This document shows, piece by piece, positions 1 through 9,312 of a DNA stretch of 64,000 nt (position 1 is its first letter; each line of letters begins with the position of its first letter). Under the pieces are notes generated by a model. That model did not search any database and was not told where the DNA came from. It was given only the letters and a program-made list of their open reading frames with translations. Source of the stretch: Conchocele bisecta (Eukaryota; Mollusca; Bivalvia; Lucinida; Thyasiridae); the NCBI GenBank assembly GCA_029237695.1, contig CM055273.1:63415968-63479967 (forward strand), in the 5' to 3' direction. The position numbers were made by a program, and so were the translations under genes.

Positions 1-893
1 TCTGAGCGCAACGCCTCATAAGCCTTCGCAAGGGCTGCCTGGTGGTCTTCTCGGGCTTTCTCAACAACCGACCGGGCCTCTTTTTGAAATTCGGTTATTT
101 TTTCGTCTAGTTCAGCAACCGCCGCTTCTCTGAGAGAGTCCTCTGAGCGCAACACCCTATAAGCCTCCGTAAGGTCCGCCTGGCGGTCTTCTCGGGCTTT
201 CTCAATACCCGTTCGGACCCCCTCAACCCCCAACCGGGCCTCTTTTCGAAATTCGGTTATTTTTTCGTCTAGTTCAGTAAGTGCCGCTTCTCTGTTGAGA
301 GAGTCCTCTGAGCGCAACGCCCCATAAGCCTCCGCAATAGCCTCCTTGTGGTCTTCTCGGACCCCCTCAACCCCCGACCTGGTCTCTTTCAGAAATTCAG
401 CTATTTTCCCGTCTAGTTCAGTAAGTGTAGCTTCTCTGTTGAGAGAGTCCTCTAAGCGCAACGCATCATAAGCCTCCGCAAGGGCCTCCGCAAGGTTCGA
501 CTGGTGGTCTTCTCGGACTTTATCAATACCCGACCGGGTCTCTTTTCGAAATTTGGTTATTGTTTTATCTAGTTCGGCAACCGCCGCTTCTCTGACGAGA
601 GAGTCCTCTGAGCGCAACACCTCATAAGCCTCCGTAAGGTCCGCCTGGTGGTCTTCTCGGGCTTTCTCAATATCCGACGTAGCCTCTTTTCGAAATTTGG
701 TTATTTTTTTATCTAGTTCGGTAAATGCCACATCTCTAATGAGAGAGTCCTCTAAGCGCAACGTAAGGGCCGCCTGGCGGTCTGCTCGGACTTTATCAAT
801 ATCCGACCTGCTCTCTTTTCGAAATTTGGTTATTTTTTTACCTAGTTCGTTTAGTTCCGTTTCTCTGATGAGAGAGTCCTCTGAGCGCAACAC
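1..893 (-). repeat. Tandem coding repeat, units of 129-165 bp, all multiples of three
   Basis: The junction motif beginning tctgagcgcaac (or tctaagcgcaac) occurs at 1, 142, 307, 451, 607, 751 and 880. The spacings are 141, 165, 144, 156, 144 and 129 bp. All six are divisible by three and all copies share one minus-strand reading frame with no stop codon, so length changes between units kept the frame. This is what is expected of a repeat that expanded while the coiled-coil protein was under coding selection. Confidence 0.85.
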
Positions 894-1134
894 CTTATAA
901 GCCGCCTGATCTTTCTCAATTTGTGCAGTCGCCGTCAGCACTTCTACTCTAACATCTGATATACTCCTGTGAATCCCGTTTGTGAACTTCGATATGGTTT
1001 TATTGATCAGGGCCTTGGTTTTTCCAGTAGTTAAAAAGTCGCCCTCTGTCGGGATGAATCCACCTTCTGCCGGTTCCAAATTCTTTGTAATTTGTCACCC
1101 AATCGGAAGAACTACCTGGTCCGTATATACTCAT
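1..1134 (-). pseudogene. Coiled-coil repeat protein of the Polinton, partial and frameshifted
   Basis: On the minus strand one frame is open from about 1094 to the window edge (about 365 codons) and runs off the left end. It consists of charged, heptad-like repeats of 43 to 55 residues, each with an ITEFRKEA-like core, a KAREDHQAALAEAY-like core and an LRSEDSL junction, predicted as a long coiled coil. A good start codon lies at 1132-1134 in another frame (MSIYGPG) and the two frames meet between about 1040 and 1095, so a single-base frameshift near the N-terminus is likely. A fibre, tail or scaffold-type role would fit a long coiled coil, but I do not recognise the family; function is not assigned. 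Confidence 0.6.
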
Positions 1135-1228
1135 AATAAAATTAATTATAATATTGGGCACCTATACTCAATTGGAAATTTCGAGAACTACCGAAATCGG
1201 GTAATAGTTAATCAACTTTCTCGCTTGA

Positions 1229-1835
1229 TCATCGAGAATAGAGACCGTAAATTCGTGGATGTGTCCCGATTCCAAAACTTTCATCTCGGGTGGGGTGTGG
1301 GAAGTCTAAGGTCACAGTCTCCCCAAAGAAACAATCGCTGGCTGGCACAGTTTTCAGTAATGTGGTGGGAGTGCCGTCTACCGTGTTGTACGATGTGTTC
1401 ACCCGATCCAGGTGCACCCTGAGAGTTTTCGTGAAGGCGAAGTCCACCGGGTTATCACCGACGTACTCACCCGGGGTAAACACTCCTTTGTTTGAGGAGT
1501 ATGTCTCTCTAAAACCGAGTTGAATACCCAACCCCGGGGAGACCACTACCTTATCAGTGGTGATAGTCATTGTTGCGAGCCCGGTAGCATTCGATACTGT
1601 GAGGTTGATTACACCGTCAAGCTCTGAGTTGACAAAATCTTTGAGCTGTCTTATTCCCCACAGTCCGTGAGGCAGCTTTACACCTAATTGTTGTCCATCC
1701 TTCACATAGTAAAACCCTTCGCTTTTCCCCACATTCTGCCATCCAACCGTGAACGTGATTGATCTGAGGCCTACCCGGCGTTGTCCGCAGCAGTTGTCGA
1801 TTGATTTTGAAGTTCACAACTCCCTTTTTGAACAT
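1229..1835 (-). pseudogene. Unrecognised Polinton protein, frameshifted
   Basis: The start is probably the ATG at 1833-1835 (MFKKGVVNFKIN). The first part reads in one frame to about 1745-1780, after which the long downstream portion (GFYYVKDG, LPHGLWGIRQLKDF, then a beta-rich, Thr/Val/Gly-rich stretch, ending GTHPRIYGLYSR) continues in another frame to the stop at 1229. The two frames overlap, so one single-base indel is enough to explain the break. Expected length about 200 residues. The beta-rich composition and its position between structural genes would suit a virion surface or attachment protein, but that is inference only. It is transcribed away from the plus-strand gene that starts at 1900. 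Confidence 0.5.
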
Positions 1836-1899
1836 TAGTGATAGTAGCAAACATAATAATATCTTTCAATGGATACAAAAGCATTTAGCTTTAACTCTA

Positions 1900-3324
1900 A
1901 TGCAAAGTACGCGGTCGGTGGTAAATACAAGCAAAAAAGACGTTGTTAACCGCCTTGTACACCCAACCGTAACGGTTAGACCGGCCAGTGGCTTTGCCAC
2001 CAATTTCCCTAACACGTTTGAGAAATATGTAGTTCCAAAGACTACTAGTCAAGATGTATTACTAAGATGGGAGTTTTCCCATATGAACTTCTGGCAGAAC
2101 CAGCTAAATTTCGCTGTATGGTGCGCAACGGCCGGATGCAGAGTTTCGCATCAAGACCATTTGACATCCGAGAATATCATGCTCCGAAGTGTCTACAACT
2201 TTCACGTGTATTACACAATTAGGAGGATTCTCAAAGAACTAGGTTATTCCACTGCCTCAAGACGATGGCTGGGATCCCATTTCCAGCGCATACGACCGTA
2301 AGGCGTTCGAAAGATTGTGTAGCGAATTTGGGGTATCAAAAGACGCCGACTGGAGACAGAAAGTATACACCCCGACCAACAGTTTAGGGTTAGTTCACCT
2401 TAAAGGCTTAGTTAGTGGGGAGCGTCTGGATAAAGTTCCAGTATATTTCTCAGGGCTATGGAGCGCTCGAGGGGCCACCCCACCACCAGTTAGAAAAATG
2501 GCAACATGGACTAAATATAATTACAAGTTGAATAAGATGACGTTCGGTGCTGAAGTGCTTGGTGGACTTGCGTGTAATGATGGTGATTGCCATTGGCTGC
2601 CTACTAAAGTAGCCCATGTGAAATACCTAGACCTGGGTGATACTCCACAGATGCGAAATGCTTGGACAACATTTATGTTAGATGAAAGCACTGGATTTAC
2701 GCAGGGTGGGGTTATTCATCTCAACGAATCCATTCGCATATACGTATGGGCAATCCTCGCCTCACAGAAGCAAACGCGCAGCGCTATACTTGGTACGGGA
2801 ACGGCCTTTGACGCACAAAAACAGTTCTTGGCACTTGTCGAGGACGCCATCTCAGCTAAGGTGGACCTCCAGAAGGCGATCCAGAATTATCAAGACGTTT
2901 TGCAGACTGCCCGCACCCCGGTAGACTACGCATTTGGAATAGGTCTTTATATGGCGCTGAGCAATATGATACTACGAGACGACCGGTTGACGGTTACAAT
3001 AATCAGATCGTAGTCGCAACCACCAATCAAAAAATCGGCCGCAACGGGAACGTGAACACGGGTATCATCAAGCTCCCACCCAAGATGATCGGGCGCGGAG
3101 TTAAATTTGAAAAAGATTTCATAAAACCCCCAAAACACAAAATGGATACACCTCCCTCAACACAATCGAACCCAGTACCCCCAATTCGTAAATTGGATGC
3201 ACCATCGAGTTCCATCAACAATGTTGAAACACCAATAGAGATTGGAAGCACAACACACGAGGAGGAGAAATTAGCGCTCGTCATCGCCCTCGTGGCGATC
3301 GGATTATTTATGCTTCGGTTTTAG
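1900..3324 (+). pseudogene. Candidate Polinton minor capsid (penton-like) protein with C-terminal membrane segment, two frameshifts
   Basis: Three consecutive plus-strand reading frames together cover about 475 codons: 1900-2250 (from MQSTRSV, including WEFSHMNFWQNQLNF), about 2250-2980 (including RKMATWTKYNYKLNKMTFG and GTGTAFDAQKQFL) and about 2985-3324. Frame changes near 2250 and 2980 look like single-base indels. The last segment is Pro/Ser/Thr-rich and ends in a hydrophobic stretch (LALVIALVAIGLFML) that would anchor in a membrane. Polintons encode a second capsid protein besides the hexon-like one; this is the best remaining candidate by size and location, but no diagnostic motif was seen. 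Its 3' end overlaps the convergent membrane-protein gene by 21 bases. Confidence 0.5.
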
Positions 3325-4730
3325 GAACTCTCTGGCGAAGAATAGTAGGAGACCGGCGATGGCCACTATTAAAGCCCAGGTATTCTCGGCGAGCCATCCG
3401 ACCGTTTTTGATAATATAGATAACAAGAAGGAGAGGAGACCTCCTATCAAACCAGGCAGCGCGGCAGCCAACTTTCCTGCTAATTTAGCCAGGAGTCTGG
3501 CGAGGGCTTTTAGTTGTTTTTTTATCCACATCTTGGCTCCGCCGGATGGCGCGGGTGCTGGTGCGGGTGCTGGTGCGGGTGCTGGTGCGGCACCAGCATT
3601 GACAGCTACAAATAGAGACGATATAGATAGAATTAGGGTCGATATAATCATGCTGAAAGCTGCGATGATGGTTAATATCGTGATGCCCTTCTCTCTGAAC
3701 AGAGTGCGAAGACGCTCACCGAGTGTCGTGTCCTCGTGCAGAACCCTCGAGATTGTTTCGCGGCTCCGACTTAATTGGCCGGAAAGTGCCTCACGGTTAG
3801 TCGAAGCAGCCTCCAAGCGAGCTTCTCTTTCGTCCCGCAACGACCGCAGGAGTTTGTTGATCCGCTCGGTAGATTCTCTATCGTCACGGACTTCCCCAAG
3901 TTTTCTTTCTTCTAGCGTGATATGTTTGTCCAGCCCCGTGAGTTTGGAGAGGTTATTGACCAGTTCGCCCCGAGTTGTTTGCAGAGCCTTATTGAGTCCC
4001 AGGAGTTCGCGAAGAGGTAATGGTGGGTCATATTTGTGCCGTTTAATTCATTGACCGTGGTTTCCACTGTGTTAATAGCGTCGGTGGCTATACGAGGGAC
4101 CTCGCTGATATCGCTCGTTTCTATAGCGACGGCCGTCTTCACCAACGTTTCGTCGGTAGACTGTAGGGTTTTTACCATTTGTTGAGGCAGCTGCGCCCGA
4201 TCATCGATCACTCCGAGAGCTCGAGCGAAGAGTACTCCATATCGGTTCAAGGAAGTGGGGCTGAGGAACCGGGTCGGGTCGTTCTTGTACGTCAGCAACT
4301 TCCAGCTATTACCCCATTTAACCCACAAGTCTCCTCTTTTAGTGCTGCGAAACTCCAACGTGGCATTGATGCCGTGTTTAGACACCTCACTCTCCCACCG
4401 TTTCACCCGAGACTCCGTTTCCGTGAGAGGCGCCAGCTCATTCTTGGAGATCCCCGCAGGAATCTCGGCACCGCCCGCCCATGTCAGAGTTTCGGGTGGG
4501 GCCTCCCACATAGGGGCACCAGCATATAAAGTTCCTGGTGCGTCTGGAACAAACAAAGATGCGTCTGGACCAATCGAAGGTGTATTTCGTGGTTCGCCTG
4601 GAACAAACAAAGGTGTATTTTGGGGTGTTGGCGTCTCTATGAAGGTCGTTTCGTCATAGTCATCGATGTCATCATCATCGCGGAAATCGTCTCTGCCGAT
4701 TTCATCCATGTCAATATCGTAATCAGCCAT
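3304..4730 (-). pseudogene. Polinton coiled-coil/membrane protein with Ala-Pro linker, one frameshift
   Basis: Starts with MADYDIDMDEIG at 4730, an acidic N-terminus of about 60 residues, then a Pro-rich stretch (TPQNTPLFVPGEP), a globular region (ESRVKRWESEVSKHG, DLWVKWGNSWKLL) and a helix-rich region. Near 4030-4050 the reading frame changes; the second frame is open from there to the stop at 3304 and encodes charged coiled-coil sequence, a hydrophobic segment (ITILTIIAAFSMIISTLILSI), a seven-fold Ala-Pro linker (3545-3595), an amphipathic Lys/Leu/Ala helix and a second hydrophobic segment ending in REFLKPKHK. About 475 residues if unbroken. Such an architecture suits a virion membrane-active or membrane-anchored protein; the family was not recognised. 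Confidence 0.6.
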
Positions 4731-4802
4731 ATTTATAATTTCTTAAAATTAATTATGTATTAAAGACAAAACCATACGGGTTTAATATAGTTTCACTAAA
4801 TT

Positions 4803-6097
4803 ATGTCTTCGAGTCAATACGGTCGCAAACTCAATCCATACCGCAGACTGCGTGAGCCCCTCGGGGCAAAAGGCGTGAGACAGAGTGTCGTTATTACAAC
4901 AACCCATCGACGATCGACCAGAACCAGCAGCTCTTGGTCCGCTTCCCCAACCTCGGAGCTAACGACGTCATTGTGCCGGGGACTGTTCGCCTCGCTTTCA
5001 CTATTTCGCTGACGTCGACGGACGAGGACCGAACCGTCGTTCAGAACCTGGGTCGCGCCATCGTCAAAAAGACCATGATAAAGATTTCTGGTAATGAGGT
5101 GATGTCGATTGACGACAGCGACGTCTACCATTGCTACCAGGACCTGTGGAAGACGGCGCAAGAGCGCGAAAACGCTGTCTATCAGGGTATTGACACCAGC
5201 AAAAATAAGAACGTAACCAAACATAGAATCGGGGCTGCTAACAAGGCAGATAACAACGCGAGCGAAAACGCGGTCGCGGGCGCTTACAGCAACCGCTTCT
5301 ACATCCCGCTCGACTTTGAGTTGCTGGAGAGTCACATGCCCTACTATCAGAGCGCTTTGGCTGACCGCCTCGAATACGAACTAACGTTCAACGACTACGG
5401 CGGAGTTCTCATAGCCAGCGACATGTTATCGACGTATACGATCGATAATGTTTCGCTGGAGTACGACATGGTCACGATGCCCGAACTCGCGCGATTGATC
5501 AGAACCCAGTACGCCGGGCGTGTTGCCATACATTACGACCGAGTTCTTCGCCATCGCAAGATGACAAAAGACAAAGGCGACACATTGTGGAATATTAACG
5601 TCAACGTACCCGCCCGCTCGATGAAAGGTATACTGATGTTGTTCGAGGATGCTCGGTTCGCGTTCGGTGCTAGAAAAACCGACAAATTCTATAACCCCAA
5701 AATCACGAAGGTAGAGGTGACGATCGAGGGAGTACCCAATCAACTCTACAGCGCGGGTCTTCGCGCGCACCAGCAGTGGGATGAAGTAAGAAAGCAGTTT
5801 GCTGCCGGCTCCAAGCACTCTCCGGAGGTTGCAGCAGTTGCCAAAGACCTGCATCTCTTGGCCGTCTCCCTCGCGGATTTCCTGAATACCAAATACGCGT
5901 TATGGCTAGACATGTGAGCCAGCGACGACGACCAAATACACGGCAACGGACGCCAAGTTGAGAACGCTAGCGAGGGTGTGACGATCCAGATAACCAAAGA
6001 GGCGGACGGAGCCGGGCCATTGAACGTGTACTTATATATAATTACAGACACACAACTCAACATCGAAGATGGTCGATACGTCTCAGCACTCTACTAA
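4803..6097 (+). pseudogene. MCP: Polinton major capsid protein (double jelly-roll, hexon-like), frameshift and premature stop
   Basis: The long readable part (4934-5917) has the hallmarks of the Polinton/adintovirus hexon-like capsid protein: LLVRFPNLGANDVIVPGT, FYIPLDFELLESHMPYY, LEYELTF and the second-barrel signature FYNPKITKVEVTIEGVPNQL. The start MSSSQYGRK at 4803 is in another frame, with the switch between about 4870 and 4895. A TGA at 5915-5917 interrupts the frame; downstream codons stay open in the same frame to a TAA at 6095-6097 and look like the family's C-terminus (VYLYIITDTQLNIEDGRYV). The stop is compatible with a CGA-to-TGA change, as deamination of methylated CpG would give. 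Forms the icosahedral shell. Its end overlaps the ATPase start by 29 bases. Confidence 0.88.
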
Positions 6098-6746
6098 ATC
6101 TAACGATTTATTAATTAATTTTAAGAAAATTAACAATCAATACCAATTCACGATTGGAGATGCCCACTCTGCCATAATATGTGGGCAGACAGGATGTGGA
6201 AAAACGGTTTTCATCCTAGACTTGCTCGAGGGCTCCTACCGCGATGCCTTTCGTCATATTGTGATCCTGTGTCCCACTGTGCGGCACAACGATACTTATC
6301 AGCGGCGCCCGTGGATATGGACCGACCCTGAGGTATACGTTATTGACCCTGGTGATAGGCTTCACGATTGGTTGCGTGGTTTATACCAAAAATTCCAAGG
6401 TGAGCCCACCCTATACGTGATTGACGATTGCTCGGCCAAGGCGGCGATGACCAAAAAGAAGGACATGCTCTCCGAGCTCGCATTTTCTGGCCGCCATGCT
6501 AGGCAAAGCGTATGGATATCCACTCAAAAGTACAACGCCGTCCTCAAGGATCTGTGCGAGCAAACGAAATTTGTCGCCCTCTTTCACTGCAAGGACCGAG
6601 ACTCATTCGATGACTGTCTTCGAGAGAATGACGTTATCCCAACGCGCGAGGAGCGCCTGGAAGTTCGACAGATGCTTTCGGAAACTAAGCACGCCAAGCT
6701 TTTGCTAAAGACTGATCAACCAACTGCTTACAAAATTATCAATTAA
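6069..6746 (+). CDS. ATPase: DNA-packaging ATPase (FtsK/HerA superfamily, A32-like)
   Basis: An intact 225-codon ORF starting at ATG 6069, overlapping the capsid gene's 3' end. Walker A is GQTGCGKT at residues 39-46, Walker B is TLYVIDD with the acidic pair at 119-120, and a later WISTQKYN segment (about 150-157) provides the Gln sensor typical of the family. Length matches Polinton packaging ATPases. In the family the protein pumps genome DNA into the preformed capsid, so it is functionally tied to the capsid gene just upstream. It is the only core gene of this element seen without a disabling mutation, which either reflects chance or more recent constraint. Confidence 0.93.
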   Translation: MVDTSQHSTKSNDLLINFKKINNQYQFTIGDAHSAIICGQTGCGKTVFILDLLEGSYRDAFRHIVILCPTVRHNDTYQRRPWIWTDPEVYVIDPGDRLHDWLRGLYQKFQGEPTLYVIDDCSAKAAMTKKKDMLSELAFSGRHARQSVWISTQKYNAVLKDLCEQTKFVALFHCKDRDSFDDCLRENDVIPTREERLEVRQMLSETKHAKLLLKTDQPTAYKIIN

Positions 6747-6886
6747 TAATTAATTAGCAATTACTTAACGCTCGTTAGTAATTGCCGAGTAAATGCTTAA
6801 CAATGCTTAGCAATTGCTGAACAATGCTGAACAATGCTGAACAAATGCTTAACAAATGTTGAACAAATGCTGAACAATGGTTAACA
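6747..6886. repeat. AT-rich leader with short tandem repeats
   Basis: Between the ATPase stop and the next start codon lies a run of imperfect 10-14-bp copies of an acaatgctgaac/acaatgcttaac motif (roughly 6775-6885). The repeat array ends directly on the start codon of the small membrane protein at 6887, so it forms its leader. Slippage is the simplest origin; a regulatory role is untested. Confidence 0.6.
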
Positions 6887-7174
6887 ATGTTAACAATTTG
6901 GTGCTCCGCTGCGAGCTTTGTTGCGAGCATAATGGTTATCATAAGTATCGGGTGGTGCGCTTGGCAATATGTTAAAGTGATGAGACTTGTTAGAATAGTT
7001 AAATTAATTTTAAGAAAAATGAACTGCGACGAACTTCTCGATCAGCTAATGGAAGAAACCTCAACTCCGACTGCCAACATCCTGAAAGATAATGATCCGA
7101 CAGAGCAATCGGATTCAACTCCAACTCCAACGGTGGTTGGTATTGGGTTGAGTGCAACGACTCCGAGTGAGTGA
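6887..7174 (+). CDS. Small Polinton membrane protein, C-terminus cut by SINE insertion
   Basis: A 95-codon ORF with an N-terminal hydrophobic segment (SFVASIMVIISIGWCAW, about residues 9-25), a basic stretch (RLVRIVKLILRK), and an acidic, Thr/Pro-rich tail. The final codons overlap the left copy of the SINE target duplication (7154-7170). The same reading frame continues after the SINE from the right copy of the duplication and ends after only a few more codons (TAG at 7674-7676), so the insertion replaced just the last five residues or so and added a stop at once. Function unknown; a single-pass type III-like membrane protein is the most that can be said. Confidence 0.6.
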   Translation: MLTIWCSAASFVASIMVIISIGWCAWQYVKVMRLVRIVKLILRKMNCDELLDQLMEETSTPTANILKDNDPTEQSDSTPTPTVVGIGLSATTPSE

Positions 7175-7645
7175 GTGAGTGAGTGAATAGGGTTTAACGT
7201 CCGCTTTTCTGACATAGAGGTACAAGCCTCAGGGAGTCTACACGCAGACGGGTCAACGGGGTCGAGTCCCGTATCCACCTGTCCAAGGGGGGTAAATCCC
7301 AACTTCAGAACTCAATATTTACAATCAAAATATATATTCAGTCCTGAAATTAGAACAACCTGATCTGGTGCCAGGCCCTCGCCACACCAGCAATCATTTA
7401 TCCCATCCCCTAAAAGTAATAGGATTAGCGCTAATCTTACTTTTATATATGGGGTATAGCCCGACTCAACTCTCACATACAAGAAAGCCAAAAATGTACA
7501 TGAGGGCCAAATCCGGTATAGTGGGTTCCGGAAAGTATGAACCCAATCGTTAAGCCAGTTTGAGTCGCCTTTTACGACAAGCAATGGCTACTGCAGCACT
7601 ATTCTCAGGATCAGTTGATCCCGCCCCGGTGCCTGCACGGGGCGG
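7171..7645 (+). mobile_element. SINE inserted in the Polinton, with 17-bp target-site duplication
   Basis: Begins with a (gtga)n run and ggtttaacgtcc, contains a pol III B-box-like gggtcgagtcccg (about 7258-7270), the shared body (tattcagtcctgaa, acctgatctggtgccagg, acatacaagaaagcc) and ends in a GC-rich tail. The same family occurs at 16112-16450 and 17720-18125. Flanks gcaacgactccgagtga (7154-7170) and gcaacgactccgaatga (7646-7662) match at 16 of 17 bases and form the target-site duplication. Insertion must postdate residence of the Polinton in the host genome. Confidence 0.85.
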
Positions 7646-7750
7646 GCAACGACTCCGAATGAAAATGACGAGAGCGGCTAGCTGCGCTGGTTGCTGGGGG
7701 ACAATCGGAGCATTATCTCGGTAGGCGTCTCAGTTTTTCAGGTGGATAAG

Positions 7751-8074
7751 ATGTCAGATGCGGAGATCGATAAAATGTATGCGCGATACGAATCTAGGTT
7801 AGGTGCGGAGATGACAAAAACTCTCGGATCGGCGGATATTCATTTGTACGCAACCGCCGTTAGTATACTTCTCCCTATACCAAAACACCACGGATTGATT
7901 GACGATCTAGAGACTGACCCTTTTATAGGTCACACTCTTAGAACAGCCTGCTGCTCAATTTATCACAAGTTTGGAATGTACTTAGCTCCGCTGACAACCG
8001 CGTTGACCACGGGTAAACACTGTCAATTTGGACATATATGCCCACGAACTATAAGCCCTATATTAATATCATAA
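7751..8074 (+). CDS. Polinton hypothetical protein, C-terminus possibly frameshifted
   Basis: Start chosen at ATG 7751 (MSDAEIDKMYARYESRLG) rather than upstream non-ATG codons. The ORF gives 107 residues, mostly helical, with a polar N-terminus and a middle segment (HLYATAVSILLPIPKHHG, FIGHTLRTACCSIYHKFG). After about codon 90 an alternative frame is also open and ends near 8052, so the last 17 residues (HICPRTISPILIS) may be the product of a one-base indel. No known motif. It sits among the small plus-strand genes between ATPase and integrase. Confidence 0.5.
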   Translation: MSDAEIDKMYARYESRLGAEMTKTLGSADIHLYATAVSILLPIPKHHGLIDDLETDPFIGHTLRTACCSIYHKFGMYLAPLTTALTTGKHCQFGHICPRTISPILIS

Positions 8075-8568
8075 ATGATGACACAAGACACACCCGCGAG
8101 AGTGACGGAGTTGAAACCCGATTGCTCCAACCCAATCGAACCCGAGTGTTACTCCGCCACTAGATGACATACCGCATATAAAAAATCCCAAAAGACAGGC
8201 AGCTGGGCGGGCGGGCGGCGGCTGCCACCCGAAAAGTTAAACATGATAAAATACTCGCCGAGCTTCGAGAGGCTAAACAGTCGTTGCAATCAGGGACGGA
8301 GACAGCAAAACATCTGAAGACAGAGTTGAGTACAACAACACCCCCAATTCACGAATTGGAAGCACACTCAACACCCAATCGAGGTTGGGCGAATCCGATT
8401 GAACCCAAATTCGTGAATTGGAGTTGGGTTGTTGGTGGTGGTCTGGCAGTTGTTGGTGCCCTGTGCGTGTGGAAATACCCCATATTATCGAAAAAAACAA
8501 CCAGCCAGTGTTCAGAAGAAAGTTACGAAACACCAATCGCGATTGGATGCGCCCCATTTAAACATTGA
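8075..8568 (+). pseudogene. Polinton small membrane protein, broken
   Basis: A short frame opens at ATG 8075 (MMTQDTPARVTELKP) and stops at 8165-8167; a second frame, with no ATG of its own, is open from 8182 to the stop at 8568. The second part is helical and charged (DKILAELREAKQSL), then Thr/Pro-rich, then has one membrane segment (WSWVVGGGLAVVGALCVW, about 8419-8472) and a short tail ending ETPIAIGCAPFKH. A Gly-run (gggcgggcgggcgg, about 8204-8219) lies near the break. The tail motif resembles one in the protein encoded at 1900-3324. Function unknown. Confidence 0.45.
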
Positions 8569-8611
8569 TCGCGACCCCTTTTATATGCAATAATTATAAT
8601 GGCTGAACAAG

Positions 8612-8833
8612 ATGGTAAAAATGTTAGTGAATGCGCTTTATCACGCCGTGGTGATATCGGGTTTCAGTATCGGGTATGCTCGACTATCAAAGATGGCCCT
8701 AGGAGGATCCGCTCCCAAATTGGACTTTACTGCGAGAGACGTAGGGCTCGCGACCTTAGATGTAGTGGCCGCAGTTTGGACCCGAGATTATCTAGTTAAA
8801 GCTGGAATTCTACCAGTTAATATATGGAAATAA
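8612..8833 (+). CDS. Small Polinton protein, intact
   Basis: A 73-codon ORF: MVKMLVNALYHAVVISGF, a moderately hydrophobic N-terminal half, then KLDFTARDVGLATLDVV and a C-terminus ending ILPVNIWK. It stops immediately before the ATG of the next gene, which suggests co-expression. It looks like one of the small conserved proteins carried by animal Polintons (recollection of the general pattern, not a search). A hydrophobic virion or membrane component is plausible but unproven. Confidence 0.55.
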   Translation: MVKMLVNALYHAVVISGFSIGYARLSKMALGGSAPKLDFTARDVGLATLDVVAAVWTRDYLVKAGILPVNIWK

Positions 8834-9265
8834 ATGGCTTCAATCGCAGTAATAGTAGGTGGTGCGCTCGTAAACGCATTGGCGTTCAGCGGTAGCAACT
8901 TTATATTCTCTAAAATGAGAAGCTCGAACGTGGATGAGGAGCGTAAGCGTCACGATTTAGCTGTAGAACAACTCAATAGCGCAAAGGAAGCGTGGTCGAA
9001 AAAACGAACCGCCCATCTTGACTGGGTCAATGAAGAGCTTCGCCGCGAAAATCACGCCGCACAAACTTTTCAGAACGTTGAAGAAGCCAACCGCGAGGAC
9101 GCGCTGGCATATCCGCAGAAAAGTCTCGCGCCGCTCGATCGCGAGCCCCAACTTTCAGATTTCTATGTACCGTCAGAGCCCCAAAAAGACCGCGAGATCG
9201 CGTTCATCGTCGTGGGAATGGGTGTGGTGGGTCTCGTCGGCTACTATATTCAATCGAGATTTTAA
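8834..9265 (+). CDS. Polinton protein with two hydrophobic ends and central coiled coil, intact
   Basis: A 143-codon ORF beginning directly after the upstream stop codon. The N-terminus is hydrophobic (MASIAVIVGGALVNALAF), residues about 33-75 form a charged coiled-coil helix (DEERKRHDLAVEQL, KKRTAHLDWVNEELRREN), and the C-terminus has a second hydrophobic segment (IAFIVVGMGVVGLVGYYI) ending QSRF. A hairpin-like, membrane-associated topology is likely. Together with the gene before it, it forms a tightly packed pair that escaped the decay seen in larger genes. Confidence 0.6.
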   Translation: MASIAVIVGGALVNALAFSGSNFIFSKMRSSNVDEERKRHDLAVEQLNSAKEAWSKKRTAHLDWVNEELRRENHAAQTFQNVEEANREDALAYPQKSLAPLDREPQLSDFYVPSEPQKDREIAFIVVGMGVVGLVGYYIQSRF

Positions 9266-9312
9266 ATTAATTATTTTAAATAACTTTTTTATAAATATAT
9301 ATATATAGAACG

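Noticed and set aside
3359..4054. 231-codon plus-strand ORF
   Set aside because: Antisense to the coiled-coil/membrane protein, whose minus-strand frames contain the recognisable features (membrane segments, Ala-Pro linker, coiled coil).
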